A DNA stretch of 64,000 nucleotides from Phytohabitans sp036906915 (GCF_036906915.1 NZ_JBAKHX010000001.1:1-64000); one strand, 5' to 3'. Counted from the stretch's first letter, positions 17,668-28,955 are shown. The notes: a model not told the origin generated them from the sequence alone. Numbers and translations: made by a program.

Positions 17668-18591
17668 CTACGCGTCGACGACGACCACCTCGTACGTGGG
17701 CGAGGTCGGCGGGAAGCCGGTGTCGAAGTGCGCGTTGACCGCCGCGAGCCGGTGGCCGAAGAGCGCCGCCGTCGTCGGGATGGCGAAGTGCGGGCTGGTG
17801 ATGACCTTCTTGAGCGTGCCCTCGCTCAGGTCGCCGCTGAGCTGGAACCGTGAGATCTGGTTGTTGAAGTTCTGCACCGCCCACAGTCGACGGCCATCGA
17901 GCACGATGCCGTCCACATTGGGCACCTCGACGCCCTCGATCACCGCGCTGGCGCCGGTCACCGGGTCGACCGTGAAGATCCGCGCCGCGGCCGAGTGCGC
18001 GACGAGCAGGGTACGGCCGTCCGCCGTGGCCGCGATGCCGTTCAGGTTGAACTCGCCGCTGGTGTCGGCGGCCGGGCCGGTGAGGGTAAGCGTGCGCAGC
18101 GGACCCGGCTTGCCGTATCCGTCGACCGGCACGAAGAACAGCTTCCCCTGCGCGGAGTCCGTGAACCACGCGCCGCGGCGGGTGACCGCCACGTCGTTGA
18201 TGAGGGTGCCGTTCGGGATCTGGTACGTGGCCACGGTCGCGCCGGTCCGCAGGTGGTACACGTACGCCTGGCCGGTGGCCCCGCCCGCGACGAAGAGCAG
18301 GTTGTGGCGGAGGTCGGCTCTCAGGCCGACCGCGTTCCGGCCCGCCGGCGCGTCGATGAAGAGCTCCGCGGTGCCGCGCCGGACATCGCCGCGGAAGATG
18401 TCACCGGCGAACAGGTCACCGGCGTAGAACGTCGATCCGGCGCCCGCGGCGATGCCCTCGGCAGAGGTGGCGCCCGGCAGCACGATGACCTTGTCTGCTC
18501 TGGGCTCCGCGGTGGCCGGTGCCGCGCCAACGCCGAGCATTCCCAGCGCGAGCAGCGGCACAGCCAGCCGTTTCAAAATCATGTTAGGCAA
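17668..18591 (-). CDS. Exported SMP-30/gluconolactonase-like beta-propeller protein
   Basis: A 307-residue exported protein with a signal peptide ending ATAEP and repeated propeller-like strands (NLLFVAGG, GTLINDVAV, FNLNGIAATADG, VPNVDGIVLDG). The pattern with conserved N-x-x and D-G turns matches secreted SMP-30/LRE-like six-bladed propellers, which are lactonases or binding proteins. TTG 18591 lies 4 bases after AGGAGG, and ATG 18582 is 13 bases after it; either may be used. Convergent with the frameshifted LuxR gene. No catalytic assignment can be made. Confidence 0.65.
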   Translation of the reverse strand: MPNMILKRLAVPLLALGMLGVGAAPATAEPRADKVIVLPGATSAEGIAAGAGSTFYAGDLFAGDIFRGDVRRGTAELFIDAPAGRNAVGLRADLRHNLLFVAGGATGQAYVYHLRTGATVATYQIPNGTLINDVAVTRRGAWFTDSAQGKLFFVPVDGYGKPGPLRTLTLTGPAADTSGEFNLNGIAATADGRTLLVAHSAAARIFTVDPVTGASAVIEGVEVPNVDGIVLDGRRLWAVQNFNNQISRFQLSGDLSEGTLKKVITSPHFAIPTTAALFGHRLAAVNAHFDTGFPPTSPTYEVVVVDA

Positions 18592-18654
18592 TTTCCCTCC
18601 TATCGGCGGTCTCTGCCCGATTGTGCCGTATCGGCGCCGCGTTCCGGATCGCTT

Positions 18655-19050
18655 CTAGGATTCCGACGTTGCGAAGAACTCGATGGCGATGTTGTCGGGG
18701 TCCTTGGCGTTGAGGTGCGCGCCGAGCTGGTCCTCGACGATCGCCGAGTGCAGCACGCCCTGCTCGTCCAGGCGCCGCCGCCAGTCCTCCAACTCCGCGC
18801 GTGACTCGACGTGGATGCCGATGTGGTCGAGCCCGACGCGCGCGGGGTCGAACTCGTCCTTATCGTCGGTCGCCTGATGGGTGCGGAACCCGACCATGAG
18901 CACCGGCCCCGCGCACACCGCGAGCGGCCCGGTCTCGTCGCTGGCGGACACGAGCGTCTGCCCGTCCAGCAAGCGGTTGTAGAAGTCGGCGCTGCGCCCG
19001 ACGTCGGTGACCGTCAGCATGATGTGCCCGATTCCCTGCGCCGATGGCAT
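18655..19050 (-). CDS. VOC (glyoxalase/bleomycin-resistance) family protein
   Basis: A 131-residue single-domain VOC protein with paired beta-alpha-beta-beta-beta modules: GHIMLTVTDV at the start, then DHIGIHVES and DPDNIAIEFF. The H...H...E metal-ligand pattern is present (H in GHIML and DHIGIH, E in IEFF). ATG 19050 is chosen since GGGAGG lies 8 bases upstream; an upstream GTG overlaps that site. The substrate is unknown; the family includes isomerases, dioxygenases and resistance proteins. Confidence 0.75.
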   Translation of the reverse strand: MPSAQGIGHIMLTVTDVGRSADFYNRLLDGQTLVSASDETGPLAVCAGPVLMVGFRTHQATDDKDEFDPARVGLDHIGIHVESRAELEDWRRRLDEQGVLHSAIVEDQLGAHLNAKDPDNIAIEFFATSES

Positions 19051-19175
19051 AGAGAACACCTCCCGACTAAAGGTGACAAAGTACCAAAATCGACGCTACG
19101 CTCGGGCGGCCTGGCTGTCCATGTCCGCATGGACGGCAGCGGAAGCGATCAATCGAAGCATGTAGCGTCGCTGGT

Positions 19176-20072
19176 ATGACGGCTCGACGAGGGCTCCTCG
19201 CGGCGCTGGTCCTGTGCCTGCTCGCGGCGTGCGGCGACACGCGAGACGAGCCCGAGCCCGCCACCACCGTCACGCTGACCGTCGACGACCGACCGTTCCG
19301 GTTGTACGTGCCCGGCGGGTACGACTCCGCGCGTGAGGCACCCCTCGTCGTGGTGCTGCACGGCTTCGAGACCGACGCCGCGATGCAGGAGAACTACTTC
19401 AAGCTCACCGCCGAGTCCGAACGCTGGGGATTCCTGTACGCGATGCCGGAAGGCACCAAGAACCGGGCCGGCGACCGGTTCTGGAACGCGGCCGACGCGT
19501 GCTGCGACTTCGACCGCAGCGGGGTCGACGACTCGGGATACCTTCGCAAGGTGATCGACGCGGTCGAGCGGGCATACGCGATCGACGACCGGCGGGTCTA
19601 CATCATCGGGTTCTCCAACGGCGGGTACATGGCGCACCGGATGGCCTGCGAGCATTCGACCAAGATCGCCGCGATCGTCTCGCTGGCCGGAGCCGCGACC
19701 AACGACCCGTCGCGGTGCACACCCCGTCGGGCGGTCAGCGTCCTGCAGATCCACGGCACCGCCGACCGGATCGTCCGCTACGAGGGCGGCCAGAACACGA
19801 CCGGGTCGTACCCCTCGGTGGCCGAAACGATCGGCCTCTGGCGGCGCCTGAACGGCTGCACCGACCAGGCCGACACGTCCAACCCACCCGTCGACCTCGA
19901 CTCCGGCCTGCCCGGCGCCGAGACGGTGGTGACGGCCTACGCCACAGGGTGCCGGGACGGCACGCGTGTGGAGCTGTGGTCCATCAAGGACGGTGGCCAC
20001 ATTCCCGCGCTCACGGGCGACTTCGGACCCGCCGTGGTCGACTTCATGCTCGCCCGCGTCGCTCCGGCTTAG
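19176..20072 (+). CDS. Lipoprotein esterase, PHB depolymerase/LpqC-like
   Basis: A 298-residue alpha/beta hydrolase with a lipoprotein signal (lipobox LAAC, Cys19). The core shows the oxyanion region VVLHGFE, nucleophile GFSNGG, a catalytic Asp candidate in HGTADRIV and His in GGHIP. It resembles esterases of the polyhydroxybutyrate depolymerase / feruloyl esterase group, often involved in releasing ester-linked groups from plant polymers. Expected to be anchored on the outer face of the membrane. ATG start. The remnant of an aldehyde dehydrogenase begins immediately after its stop. Confidence 0.8.
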   Translation: MTARRGLLAALVLCLLAACGDTRDEPEPATTVTLTVDDRPFRLYVPGGYDSAREAPLVVVLHGFETDAAMQENYFKLTAESERWGFLYAMPEGTKNRAGDRFWNAADACCDFDRSGVDDSGYLRKVIDAVERAYAIDDRRVYIIGFSNGGYMAHRMACEHSTKIAAIVSLAGAATNDPSRCTPRRAVSVLQIHGTADRIVRYEGGQNTTGSYPSVAETIGLWRRLNGCTDQADTSNPPVDLDSGLPGAETVVTAYATGCRDGTRVELWSIKDGGHIPALTGDFGPAVVDFMLARVAPA

Positions 20073-20073
20073 G

Positions 20074-20237
20074 CCACGCCGTGCAGGCGGGCGTCGTCAA
20101 GGTGAACCGCCCTACCAGCGGCCTGGACCTGAACGTGCCGTTCGGCCGCGTGAAGGACTCGTCCACCAACACGTTCCGCGAGCAGGGCAGCGTGGCACCG
20201 ACTTCTACACCTGGACGAAGGCGCCGTCTACATCGAG
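20074..20237 (+). pseudogene. Aldehyde dehydrogenase C-terminal remnant
   Basis: Just after the esterase stop the reading gives VQAGVVKVNRPTSGLDLNVPF, then VKDSSTNTFREQGS, the well-conserved tail of 2,5-dioxovalerate / alpha-ketoglutaric semialdehyde dehydrogenases. A base loss near 20194 moves the frame to DFYTWTK, and another shift restores VYIEA. A usual PFGG is PFGR here. Only about 50 of 480 codons remain and no N-terminal part is found nearby. Such dehydrogenases end the non-phosphorylating sugar-acid routes, which fits the catabolic genes further right. Confidence 0.6.
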
Positions 20238-20264
20238 GCCCGGCCGCGATGTAGACGGCGCCTT
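20218..20264. terminator. 18-bp perfect hairpin between convergent genes
   Basis: Arms 20218-20235 and 20247-20264 are perfectly complementary (18 bp) with an 11-base loop. The hairpin spans the end of the aldehyde dehydrogenase remnant and the stop codon of the leftward SPFH gene, so it can end transcription from both sides. No T-tract. Confidence 0.6.
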
Positions 20265-21552
20265 ACTGCTGCGCGCCGGTCGTGCCGGTGGTGCCGGCGG
20301 GCAACTGTGGCAGCAGTTGCGCCGCGAGCAATGTGGACAGTGCTGACGTGTCACCGCTCCCGCTGTCGGTACGGACCACGACCGGCTGCGGGGCCTTCTC
20401 CGCCAGCGCCGCTCCGACGTCGAGGCGGCGCAGGGCCAACTCGTACTGGAGCACCGCGCGGTTGTCGCGGTACGCCTGAGCGAGATGCCGCTGGGCGCGG
20501 GCCTCGTTCTCGGCCGCGATGAGGCCACTGCGTCCACGGGTCTCGATCTCGAACCGTACCCGCTGGGCGTTGGTCTCCTGCTGCTCAAGCAACTGGGCCA
20601 CCTGCTCGCGCGCCTGGTTCAGCGCGGCCTTCACCTCGACGAAGCGCGCGTCGCGCACCTTCTTCGCCCGCTCGATGTCCATCTGGAGGCTGTCGATGCG
20701 GCGCTTGCGGGTCAGGCCCCACTCCTGCTCGTAGGCGGCGTGCTCCTTGGCGACACGCTCGCGCGTCGCGAGGTGCTGCTGGTACTGCGCGGGCAGTTGC
20801 ACGTCGGGAATGTTGCAGCCGGTGATGCGCACCCCGTAACGGGACAGTTGGCGGTTGAGCAACTCCTGCATGTCGGCGACGTCCGAGCCGCGCAGGTCGT
20901 ACGCCCGCTCGGTCTGCACCCGGCGGGCCCGCTGCCGGATCGCGTCCTGCACGGCGCTGGACAGCACCAGGTCGAAGTTGCCGGCGCCGATGGTGCGCAC
21001 GAACAGCACCGCGTCGGTGATGCGCAGCTTCAGGAAGAACTCGATCGAGCGTAGCGGCACATTTTCCCGGGTCGGGCACGCCATGACCGGTGCCGAGTAC
21101 GGGATCTCGGTCGCCACGTCCACCACGAAGGCCACCCGGGACCACGGATGCCACAGATAGTGACGGCCGGGATCAAGCGTGCGGGTGACCGCTCCATAGC
21201 GGGTCAGGACGCCGTGCGTACCCTGTTCGATCTCCACGATCGAGGAACGCCACCACCACAGCGCCCCGATCAGCAGCAGGAAGCCGCCGAAGGTGTAGCT
21301 GAGCGCGGCCATCGCGGTGGCGGCGGCGCCGAGCGCGCCGTCCGAATCCCGCACGCTGAACATCACGCCGGTCAGCACGGCGAGCAGGCCGAGCCACAGC
21401 GGCAGCATCCACCACACCCTGCGCCGGTGACGGGGAATGATGACCGGTATCAGGGTGCCCGCGTCGCCGCCCCGCAGGAGGCGAGCGATGTCACTCCACG
21501 GCGCCACCGACTCCGAGATGACGGACCTGTATCCCATGCGTGGGTTGCTCAC
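20263..21552 (-). CDS. SPFH/Band 7 membrane protein, second of pair
   Basis: A 429-residue protein with two hydrophobic helices (about 47-65 and 78-100), an SPFH domain (about 105-300: GVLTRYGAVTRTLDPGRHYLW, then VPLRSIEFFLKLRI, ITGCNIPDVQLPAQY) and a charged, probably coiled-coil stretch (about 245-385). SPFH proteins such as HflK/HflC, stomatin and flotillin form ring or cage oligomers in membranes and organise proteases or lipid domains. Its ATG overlaps the stop of the upstream SPFH gene (ATGA), so the two are translated together and probably form a hetero-oligomer. Confidence 0.8.
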   Translation of the reverse strand: MSNPRMGYRSVISESVAPWSDIARLLRGGDAGTLIPVIIPRHRRRVWWMLPLWLGLLAVLTGVMFSVRDSDGALGAAATAMAALSYTFGGFLLLIGALWWWRSSIVEIEQGTHGVLTRYGAVTRTLDPGRHYLWHPWSRVAFVVDVATEIPYSAPVMACPTRENVPLRSIEFFLKLRITDAVLFVRTIGAGNFDLVLSSAVQDAIRQRARRVQTERAYDLRGSDVADMQELLNRQLSRYGVRITGCNIPDVQLPAQYQQHLATRERVAKEHAAYEQEWGLTRKRRIDSLQMDIERAKKVRDARFVEVKAALNQAREQVAQLLEQQETNAQRVRFEIETRGRSGLIAAENEARAQRHLAQAYRDNRAVLQYELALRRLDVGAALAEKAPQPVVVRTDSGSGDTSALSTLLAAQLLPQLPAGTTGTTGAQQ

Positions 21553-23159
21553 CGTGCGGCCTCCTTCGACTCGCCGGCCGCGCCGTCCGAAGCGGCCGAG
21601 ACGGTCGGTCTCTCGGCCGCCAACAGATTCCTGATGTCCGCCTCTCGTTCGGCGATGCGCTGGGAGAGCTCCGCGAGCCGGGTACGCACGGCGGCCATGT
21701 CGGCCTCGGTGAACAGGTCGACGCCCCGCTCCCCCACCAGCTCCTGAGCGAGCCGGAGCAGGTCAACCCCTACGGCGCCGTCGTCCGAGCCGCCGATCCG
21801 GATCAGCCGCGGTAGGTGGTCGGCCACCTCCTCCAGCGTGTCCAGCACCGCCCGCTGGTAGCGGAACTCCAGGATCTCCGGCGCTTCCGCGGCGCTCACC
21901 GCGCGAATGTCCAGAGCCTGCGCCTCCAGCAGCGCCGCGTTGGCGCGGGCCTCCGACTCCGCCATCACGTACCGCTCAGCCGCCAGCGCCTTGGCCCGGT
22001 TGGTCTCGCGCTCCACAGCCGTGTCCATCTGAGCCTGGTACTGGGCGATCTCGGCCTGGATCGCGGTGAGCGCCTCGTGCAGCGTCGCCAGCTCCTTGGT
22101 CAGGTCGCCCTCGTCCTGCTCCTTGCGCAGCTGCAGCGCGTACTCGTGGGTGTACGCCTCCTTGGCCACCCGCACCATCTCCGGTGCGGCCAGGTCCATC
22201 CGGTACCGCCGGTCGGAGGGCTCGGCGTGCGTGATGTTCGCGTTGGTCAGCTCCACCGCCGGCTGGAACTGCTGGTTGAGCTGATCGAGCAGCCGGCCGG
22301 TGTCCTCGCCCACCATGTTGTAGATCTCGGCGGCCTCCTGCTCATAGATGAGGCTCCGGATCGTCTCACTGACCGCGTTGCTCAACTTCTCCTCGAAGCC
22401 GCGCACTGCGCCCAGCGTGTACACGAACTCCACCGGGTCGCTGATCCGGAACTGGATGAACAGATCGATCGACGCCTTGACGCCGCTCTTGGTCGGCGCT
22501 TCACGCACCGGCGCGTTGAACGGGTACTCGCGCGTGGTGTTGAGGATGTACGACACCCGCTTCCACGGGTTGAGCAGGATCACCCGGCCCGACCCGACCA
22601 CCTGCTCCAGTTTCCCGAAACGGGTGATCAGAGCCTGGCAGCCGTCGGGAACCATCACCATCCCCTGCCGCCACCACACGAAGCCGACCGCGAGCAGCGC
22701 CAGCACCCAGTAATGGACACCGAAGAACGGGTTGGTCAACACGCTGCCATCGCTGGCGGCCGCGACCACGACGGTGCCCAGGGCGCCGACCACGAGCAGC
22801 AGCGACACCGGAAGCATGCTCACGAGGGATCGGCCGCGCGGGATGACCATCGGACAGATGACGTGCACCTGCTCGCCGTCCACGCGTCGCTGTTCGCTGG
22901 TGCCCAGCGCCTCGCCGGCGTCGTCGAGCGGTACGGCGCGCTGCTCCATGACCGTGTCGACGCTGCCACCGAGGTCCCGGGCCGCCGGAAAGTCGACCGG
23001 GTCCATCCCGCCGTCCTGCGGCGCGGAGCCCTCGCCGGACGGCCTGTCGCCCGTAAGCCCCGCTCGCCTCCGCATCCCCTCCCTGACCATCGCCTGCGGA
23101 TCGGCCCCCTCGGCCACGGCCTGGGCGACTCTCCGTAGTCCCTGCTGCACGCGCGCCAC
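21549..23159 (-). CDS. SPFH/Band 7 membrane protein, first of pair
   Basis: 536 residues from GTG 23159, which has GGGAG at six bases. After a hydrophilic leader of about 120 residues come two hydrophobic helices (LLLVVGALGTVVVA and YWVLALLAVGFVWW), an SPFH domain (MVPDGCQALITRFGKLEQVV, FNAPVREAPTKSGVKASIDLF) and a long helical segment rich in Glu, Ala and Arg. It differs clearly from the second SPFH protein in sequence but shares its plan. The coupled pair recalls HflK/HflC, though no FtsH gene is seen here. The leader before the first helix is longer than usual for the family. Confidence 0.8.
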   Translation of the reverse strand: MARVQQGLRRVAQAVAEGADPQAMVREGMRRRAGLTGDRPSGEGSAPQDGGMDPVDFPAARDLGGSVDTVMEQRAVPLDDAGEALGTSEQRRVDGEQVHVICPMVIPRGRSLVSMLPVSLLLVVGALGTVVVAAASDGSVLTNPFFGVHYWVLALLAVGFVWWRQGMVMVPDGCQALITRFGKLEQVVGSGRVILLNPWKRVSYILNTTREYPFNAPVREAPTKSGVKASIDLFIQFRISDPVEFVYTLGAVRGFEEKLSNAVSETIRSLIYEQEAAEIYNMVGEDTGRLLDQLNQQFQPAVELTNANITHAEPSDRRYRMDLAAPEMVRVAKEAYTHEYALQLRKEQDEGDLTKELATLHEALTAIQAEIAQYQAQMDTAVERETNRAKALAAERYVMAESEARANAALLEAQALDIRAVSAAEAPEILEFRYQRAVLDTLEEVADHLPRLIRIGGSDDGAVGVDLLRLAQELVGERGVDLFTEADMAAVRTRLAELSQRIAEREADIRNLLAAERPTVSAASDGAAGESKEAAR

Positions 23160-23366
23160 GCTGCACTCCCTAACCTTGTCAGGCTCGCAAACATTAGACC
23201 GCAGCCGCGCCACAGCCGGGACATCGGCACCGGCCCGCCCGCCGGCAGGGTGGCCGGGGGTTCCCGGTCCTTGGCGGGGCATGGCACGATCTTCGCCGTG
23301 CCCCTCACCCACCCCGCGCCATGACTGAGGCCGCTGCGGGCCTGGGGACCGGTCCTGGTCCTCTCC

Positions 23367-23898
23367 GTGGTGGTGATCGTGGCGGCCGTGGTCATCGCTG
23401 CCGGGCTGCGGGCGTCGCCGAGCTCGCCCGCCCGACCGGTACTGGTCTCGAGCGGCTCGTGGGCGCCGTACGTCGGCCCCGACCTGCCCGGCGGCGGGCC
23501 GGTCACGACGCTCGTCACCGAGTTGCTGCGGCGGGCGGGGTACGCCCCCGAGGTCAGCTACACGTCGTGGGCGCTCGCCGAGAGCCAGGTGGCTTCCGGC
23601 GCCAGCGTCGCGGTGTTTCACGCTGACCCCGGGCGTGCAGAGCGGGCTGGTCGAGCTGCGCGACCGCGACGGCGCGCCGGTGCTGCTGGCGCCCCAGGGC
23701 ACGCGGGCGAGGGTGCTGGCCTGGCCCGCGGAGTTCGTCGGCGCCGCCAGCGAGCCCCTCGGCCGCATCCTCGTACAGGTGAAGGTCACCACCGGTCCGG
23801 CGCAGGGACGGGCGTTCGCGTTCGGGGTCTGGGCCGGCGTCGGCGTGATACTGCTGGGCATGGCCGTGCTCGGCATCCGCCGGATGCGCCCGCGCTGA
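23367..23898 (+). pseudogene. Membrane-anchored solute-binding-like protein, broken
   Basis: The first frame encodes a hydrophobic segment (VIVAAVVIAAGL), then VLVSSGSWAPYVGPDLPGGG and LVTELLRRAGYAPEVSYTSW, which look like the start of an extracellular solute-binding (type 3) domain. Near 23618 the sense moves to another frame: TPGVQSGLVELRDRDG and a final transmembrane helix (VWAGVGVILLGMAVLG) with a basic tail. The part between, about 150-200 residues in a normal binding domain, is missing. Not expected to be functional. Divergent from the SPFH pair. Confidence 0.4.
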
Positions 23899-24043
23899 CC
23901 GGCGATGTGCGGTGGCGCGGGCCCGCGTGTACGCCATCTGCGCCCGCCGACGCCGCTGGAAGGCGCACCAAGGGGTCCAGCTGTCCGGTGCGGGTCCTCG
24001 ACCGTGTCGAGGGCCCGCCCGTCCAGCGGTTCCGGGTGATGGG

Positions 24044-25015
24044 TTACTTGTAGAGGACCGCCTGGATCTCCGGCGAGTCGATGTTCGTCTTGTCGTACCA
24101 GTAGAAGCCGGTGTCGATGGTCTTCGGCAGGGTCTGGCCATTGATGGCCTCGACCGCCGCCTTCACCACAGCGGCGCCCATGCCGACCGGGTTCTGCGTG
24201 ATGGCGCCCGCCTCGGTGCCGTTCTTGATGGCGTCGATCTGGGCCTGACCGGAGTCGAAGCCGACGACCACGACGCCCGACTTGCCGGCCTCCTCGATGC
24301 CCTTGATCACGCCGATGGCCGAACCCTCGTTGGCACCGTAGATCCCCTTGATGTCGGGGTTGGCGCGCAGGATCGACTTGGTGATGTCGGCCGACTTGGC
24401 CTGGTCACCGCCGCCGTACTGGGCCGGCAGCACCTGGATGCCCGGCGCGTTGGTCTTCATCCAGTCCAGGAAGCCGTCGCGCCGGTCCCGGCCGGTGACG
24501 CTGGTCTGGTCGTGCACGACGAGGGCCACCTTGCCTGAGCCGCCGATCAGCTCGGACAGGTGCTTGGCCGCCTCGCCGGCGGCCGCCTTGTTGTCGGTCG
24601 CGGCGGTGGTCAGCGGTACGTCACTGTCCACACCGGAGTCGAAGGCGATCACCGGGATGTTGGCCGACTTCGCCTGCTCCATCAGCGGCGCGGCGGCCTT
24701 GCTGTCGAGCGCGGCGAAGCCGATGGCGTCCGGCTTCTTGGCCAGCGCGTTGGTGAGCATCGTCGTCTGCGCCTCGATGTCGGCCTCGGTGGCGGGGCCC
24801 TCGAACGTGATGCGTACGCCCTGCTTGGCCGCCTCGTCCTCCGCGCCCTTCTTCACCGCCTGCCAGAACTGGTGCTGGAAGCCCTTGGAGACGATGGCGA
24901 TGTACTTCTGGTCGCCGCCGCTGCCGGTGCCACCGTCACCGTCGTCTCCACATCCGGAGGCGACGAGCGCGAGAGCGGCGACGGCAATGGTTGCGAGAAT
25001 TCGATTTCTTTTCAT
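24044..25015 (-). CDS. Sugar ABC transporter substrate-binding lipoprotein
   Basis: A 323-residue periplasmic-binding-protein-like (RbsB type, Peripla_BP_4) lipoprotein; lipobox VASGC near residue 19. Typical segments: IAIVSKGFQHQFWQAVKKGA, ALAKKPDAIGFAALD, VVVVGFDSGQAQIDAIKNG. Last gene of the fuconate operon, 34 bases after the permease. ATG 25015 has GGGAG eight bases upstream. With L-fuconate dehydratase at the head of the operon, L-fucose or a related deoxy sugar or acid is the likely ligand (inference). Confidence 0.85.
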   Translation of the reverse strand: MKRNRILATIAVAALALVASGCGDDGDGGTGSGGDQKYIAIVSKGFQHQFWQAVKKGAEDEAAKQGVRITFEGPATEADIEAQTTMLTNALAKKPDAIGFAALDSKAAAPLMEQAKSANIPVIAFDSGVDSDVPLTTAATDNKAAAGEAAKHLSELIGGSGKVALVVHDQTSVTGRDRRDGFLDWMKTNAPGIQVLPAQYGGGDQAKSADITKSILRANPDIKGIYGANEGSAIGVIKGIEEAGKSGVVVVGFDSGQAQIDAIKNGTEAGAITQNPVGMGAAVVKAAVEAINGQTLPKTIDTGFYWYDKTNIDSPEIQAVLYK

Positions 25016-25049
25016 GGTGGGTGCTCCCTTGTATCCGTGGGTCGTCACG

Positions 25050-26051
25050 TCAGGCTTCCTTCTTGCGCACCATGTCGGCATAGACCGCCACGAGGATGAC
25101 CAGGCCGAGGATGACGTTCTGCCACTCCTGGGGGATGGACATGATCTGGAGGCCGTTGTTGAGGACCGAGATGATGAGGGCGCCGATCACGGTGCCGATG
25201 ATCGAGCCCTTGCCGCCAGCCAGCGAGGTGCCGCCGATGACGACGGCCGCGATGGCCTGGAGTTCGTAGCCCATGCCGGTGGCCGGCTGGGCCGAGCCGA
25301 GACGCGCAGAGATCATCACGCCGGCGAGGCCGGTGAACAGGCCGGCCAGCGTGTAGATGACGATCTTCCAGCGCCGCACGTCGATGCCGGAAAGCGCGGT
25401 CGCGGCCTCGTTGCTGCCGATGGAGTACGTGTACCGGCCGAGCAGGGTCTTGCTCAGCAGGAAGCCGGCGATCACCGCGGCCACGACCAGCACCAGGACG
25501 GCGTTGGGGATGTTCAGCGCGGGGATCAGCTCACCGGTCGAGATCTTGATGTAGCCGGGATTGTCGGTGAAGTAGATCGGCGTGCTGTTGGAGATCACCA
25601 GGGCGAGGCCCTGCGCCACCAGCATCATGGCCAGGGTGGCGATGAACGGCGGCAGCTTGAACACCGCGACGTTGACGCCGTTGACCAGGCCGATCAGGCC
25701 GCCGAACATGATGGCGAGCGGCATGCCGAGGATGACGGGCAGGCCCGCCTCGACGATGAACACACCGGACATGACCGCGCACAGCGCCATGCCGGTGCCG
25801 ATCGACAGGTCGATGCCGCCGGTGATGATGACGAACGTCGTACCCAGCGCGAGCGTGCCGATCACGACGGTGCTGAACAGGATGTTGATGACGTTGGAGT
25901 ACGTCGGGAAGGCGGAGTTCGCGATCGAGAAGAACGTGAAGATCACGATGAGGCTCGCGAACGCCAGCAGCTGCTGGAGGCGGTTCTTGGCGGCGGCGAT
26001 CCAGGTGGCCCGGTCGGTGGCGCCTTCCGCGCGGGAGAGCAGGGACGTCAT
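25050..26051 (-). CDS. Sugar ABC transporter permease (RbsC-like)
   Basis: A 333-residue integral membrane protein with about ten hydrophobic helices and the BPD_transp_2 hallmarks: GGIDLSIGTGMALCAV after the fourth helix, the SNEAATALSGI cytoplasmic loop, and GGTSLAGGKGSIIGT. It begins one base after the stop of the ATPase gene (TGA-g-ATG), which indicates coupled translation. It would form the membrane channel for the fucose-type importer. Confidence 0.85.
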   Translation of the reverse strand: MTSLLSRAEGATDRATWIAAAKNRLQQLLAFASLIVIFTFFSIANSAFPTYSNVINILFSTVVIGTLALGTTFVIITGGIDLSIGTGMALCAVMSGVFIVEAGLPVILGMPLAIMFGGLIGLVNGVNVAVFKLPPFIATLAMMLVAQGLALVISNSTPIYFTDNPGYIKISTGELIPALNIPNAVLVLVVAAVIAGFLLSKTLLGRYTYSIGSNEAATALSGIDVRRWKIVIYTLAGLFTGLAGVMISARLGSAQPATGMGYELQAIAAVVIGGTSLAGGKGSIIGTVIGALIISVLNNGLQIMSIPQEWQNVILGLVILVAVYADMVRKKEA

Positions 26052-26052
26052 C

Positions 26053-27620
<1,568 letters not shown>

Positions 27621-27624
<4 letters not shown>

Positions 27625-28916
27625 CCCGCCGCCCTCCCCTCGGCGTACCGGTAGCGTTCGATCGACTCCGGCAGCATCTCCGCCCCCGCGCCCGGTGAAA
27701 CCGGCGTCACGTAGTTGCCGTCCCGGATCACCACCGGGTCGACGAAGTGCTCGTGCAGGTGGTCCACATACTCGATCATGCGGTCGTGGAGGGTGCCGGA
27801 GACGGCCACATAGTCGAACATCGACAGGTGCTGGACCAGCTCACACAGGCCGACGCCGCCGGCGTGCGGGCACACCCGCACCCCGAACTTCGCGGCCAGC
27901 AGGAGCATCGCGATGTTCTCGTTCACCCCGGACACCCGCGTGGCGTCGATCTGTAGCACGCCGAGCGCCCGCGCCTGCAGGAACTGCTTGGCCAGTACCC
28001 GATTGGCCATGTGCTCGCCGGTCGCCACCGGCACCGGCGCGATCGCCCGCGCGATCGCCGCGTGCGCCAGCACGTCGTCGGGGCTGGTGGGCTCCTCGAC
28101 CCAGGCCAGGTCGTACGGCGCGAGCGCGCCGATCCAGTCGATCGCCTCGGCCACGTCCCAGCGCTGGTTGGCGTCCACCGCGATCCGCACGTCCGGCCCG
28201 ACGACCTCGCGGGCGATCCGCAGCCGGCGGATGTCGTCGTCGCGGTCGCCGCCCACCTTGAGCTTGATCTGGCCGAACCCGCTCTCGACCGCCTCCCGGC
28301 ACAGCCGCGCGAGCTTGTCGTCGTCGTACCCGAGCCAGCCCGGCGTGGTGGTGTAGGCCGGATACCCGGCGCGCAGCAGCTCAGCCTCGCGCGCCTCCCG
28401 GCCCTCCCGGGCGTCTTCGAGGATCTTCAGCGCCTCGTCCGGGGTGAGGGCGTCGCTGAGGTACCGGAAGTCGACCAGCGCGACGATCTCGGCCGGCGCC
28501 ATCCTAGCCAGGAGCTGCCACAACGGCAGGCCGGCCCGCTTGGCTCTCAGGTCCCACAGCGCGTTGACGACGGCGCCGACGGCCATGTGCATCACCCCCT
28601 TCTCCGGTCCGAGCCAGCGCAACTGGGAGTCGTGCACCAGCTCGCGCCAGAACCCGCCGAGGTCGTCGAGGACGGCCTCGACGTCGCGGCCGACGAGGTA
28701 GGGGGCGAGGCTGCGGATGGCGGCGACCTGCACGTCGTTGCCGCGACCGATGGTGAAGACGAAGCCGTGGCCGGCCAGCCCGTCGTCGGCGTCGGTCCGC
28801 AGCCGCACGTAGGCGGCCGAATAGTCCGGATCAGGGTTCATCGCGTCCGAGCCATCCAATGACTGGGACGTGGGAAACCGAACGTCGTCGGTCTCCAGGG
28901 CGATGATGTGGCTCAC
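27621..28916 (-). CDS. L-fuconate dehydratase (enolase superfamily)
   Basis: 431 residues, first gene of its operon. The N-terminal phrase RFPTSQSLDGSDAMNPDPD is characteristic of L-fuconate dehydratases (FucD/ENOSF1 family). Enolase-superfamily chemistry is intact: KxK (KLKV, near 218-220), metal ligands in VDANQRW (near 248), WVEEP (near 274) and TGEH (near 300), and the His-Asp pair (QIDATR, CPHAGG near 350). It dehydrates L-fuconate to 2-keto-3-deoxy-L-fuconate in the cytoplasm in the non-phosphorylating fucose pathway. GTG start with GGGAGGAG at seven bases. The downstream fucose-specific steps are not found beside it. Related acid-sugar dehydratases are an alternative. Confidence 0.85.
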
Positions 28917-28955
28917 CAGGCGGCTCCTCCCGCGAGAACGCGGTGATGTTGCGGG

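Noticed and set aside
23160..23876. Extension of the first SPFH protein by about 240 residues
   Set aside because: The extra part is low-complexity and overlaps the divergent broken gene; GTG 23159 has a good ribosome-binding site.
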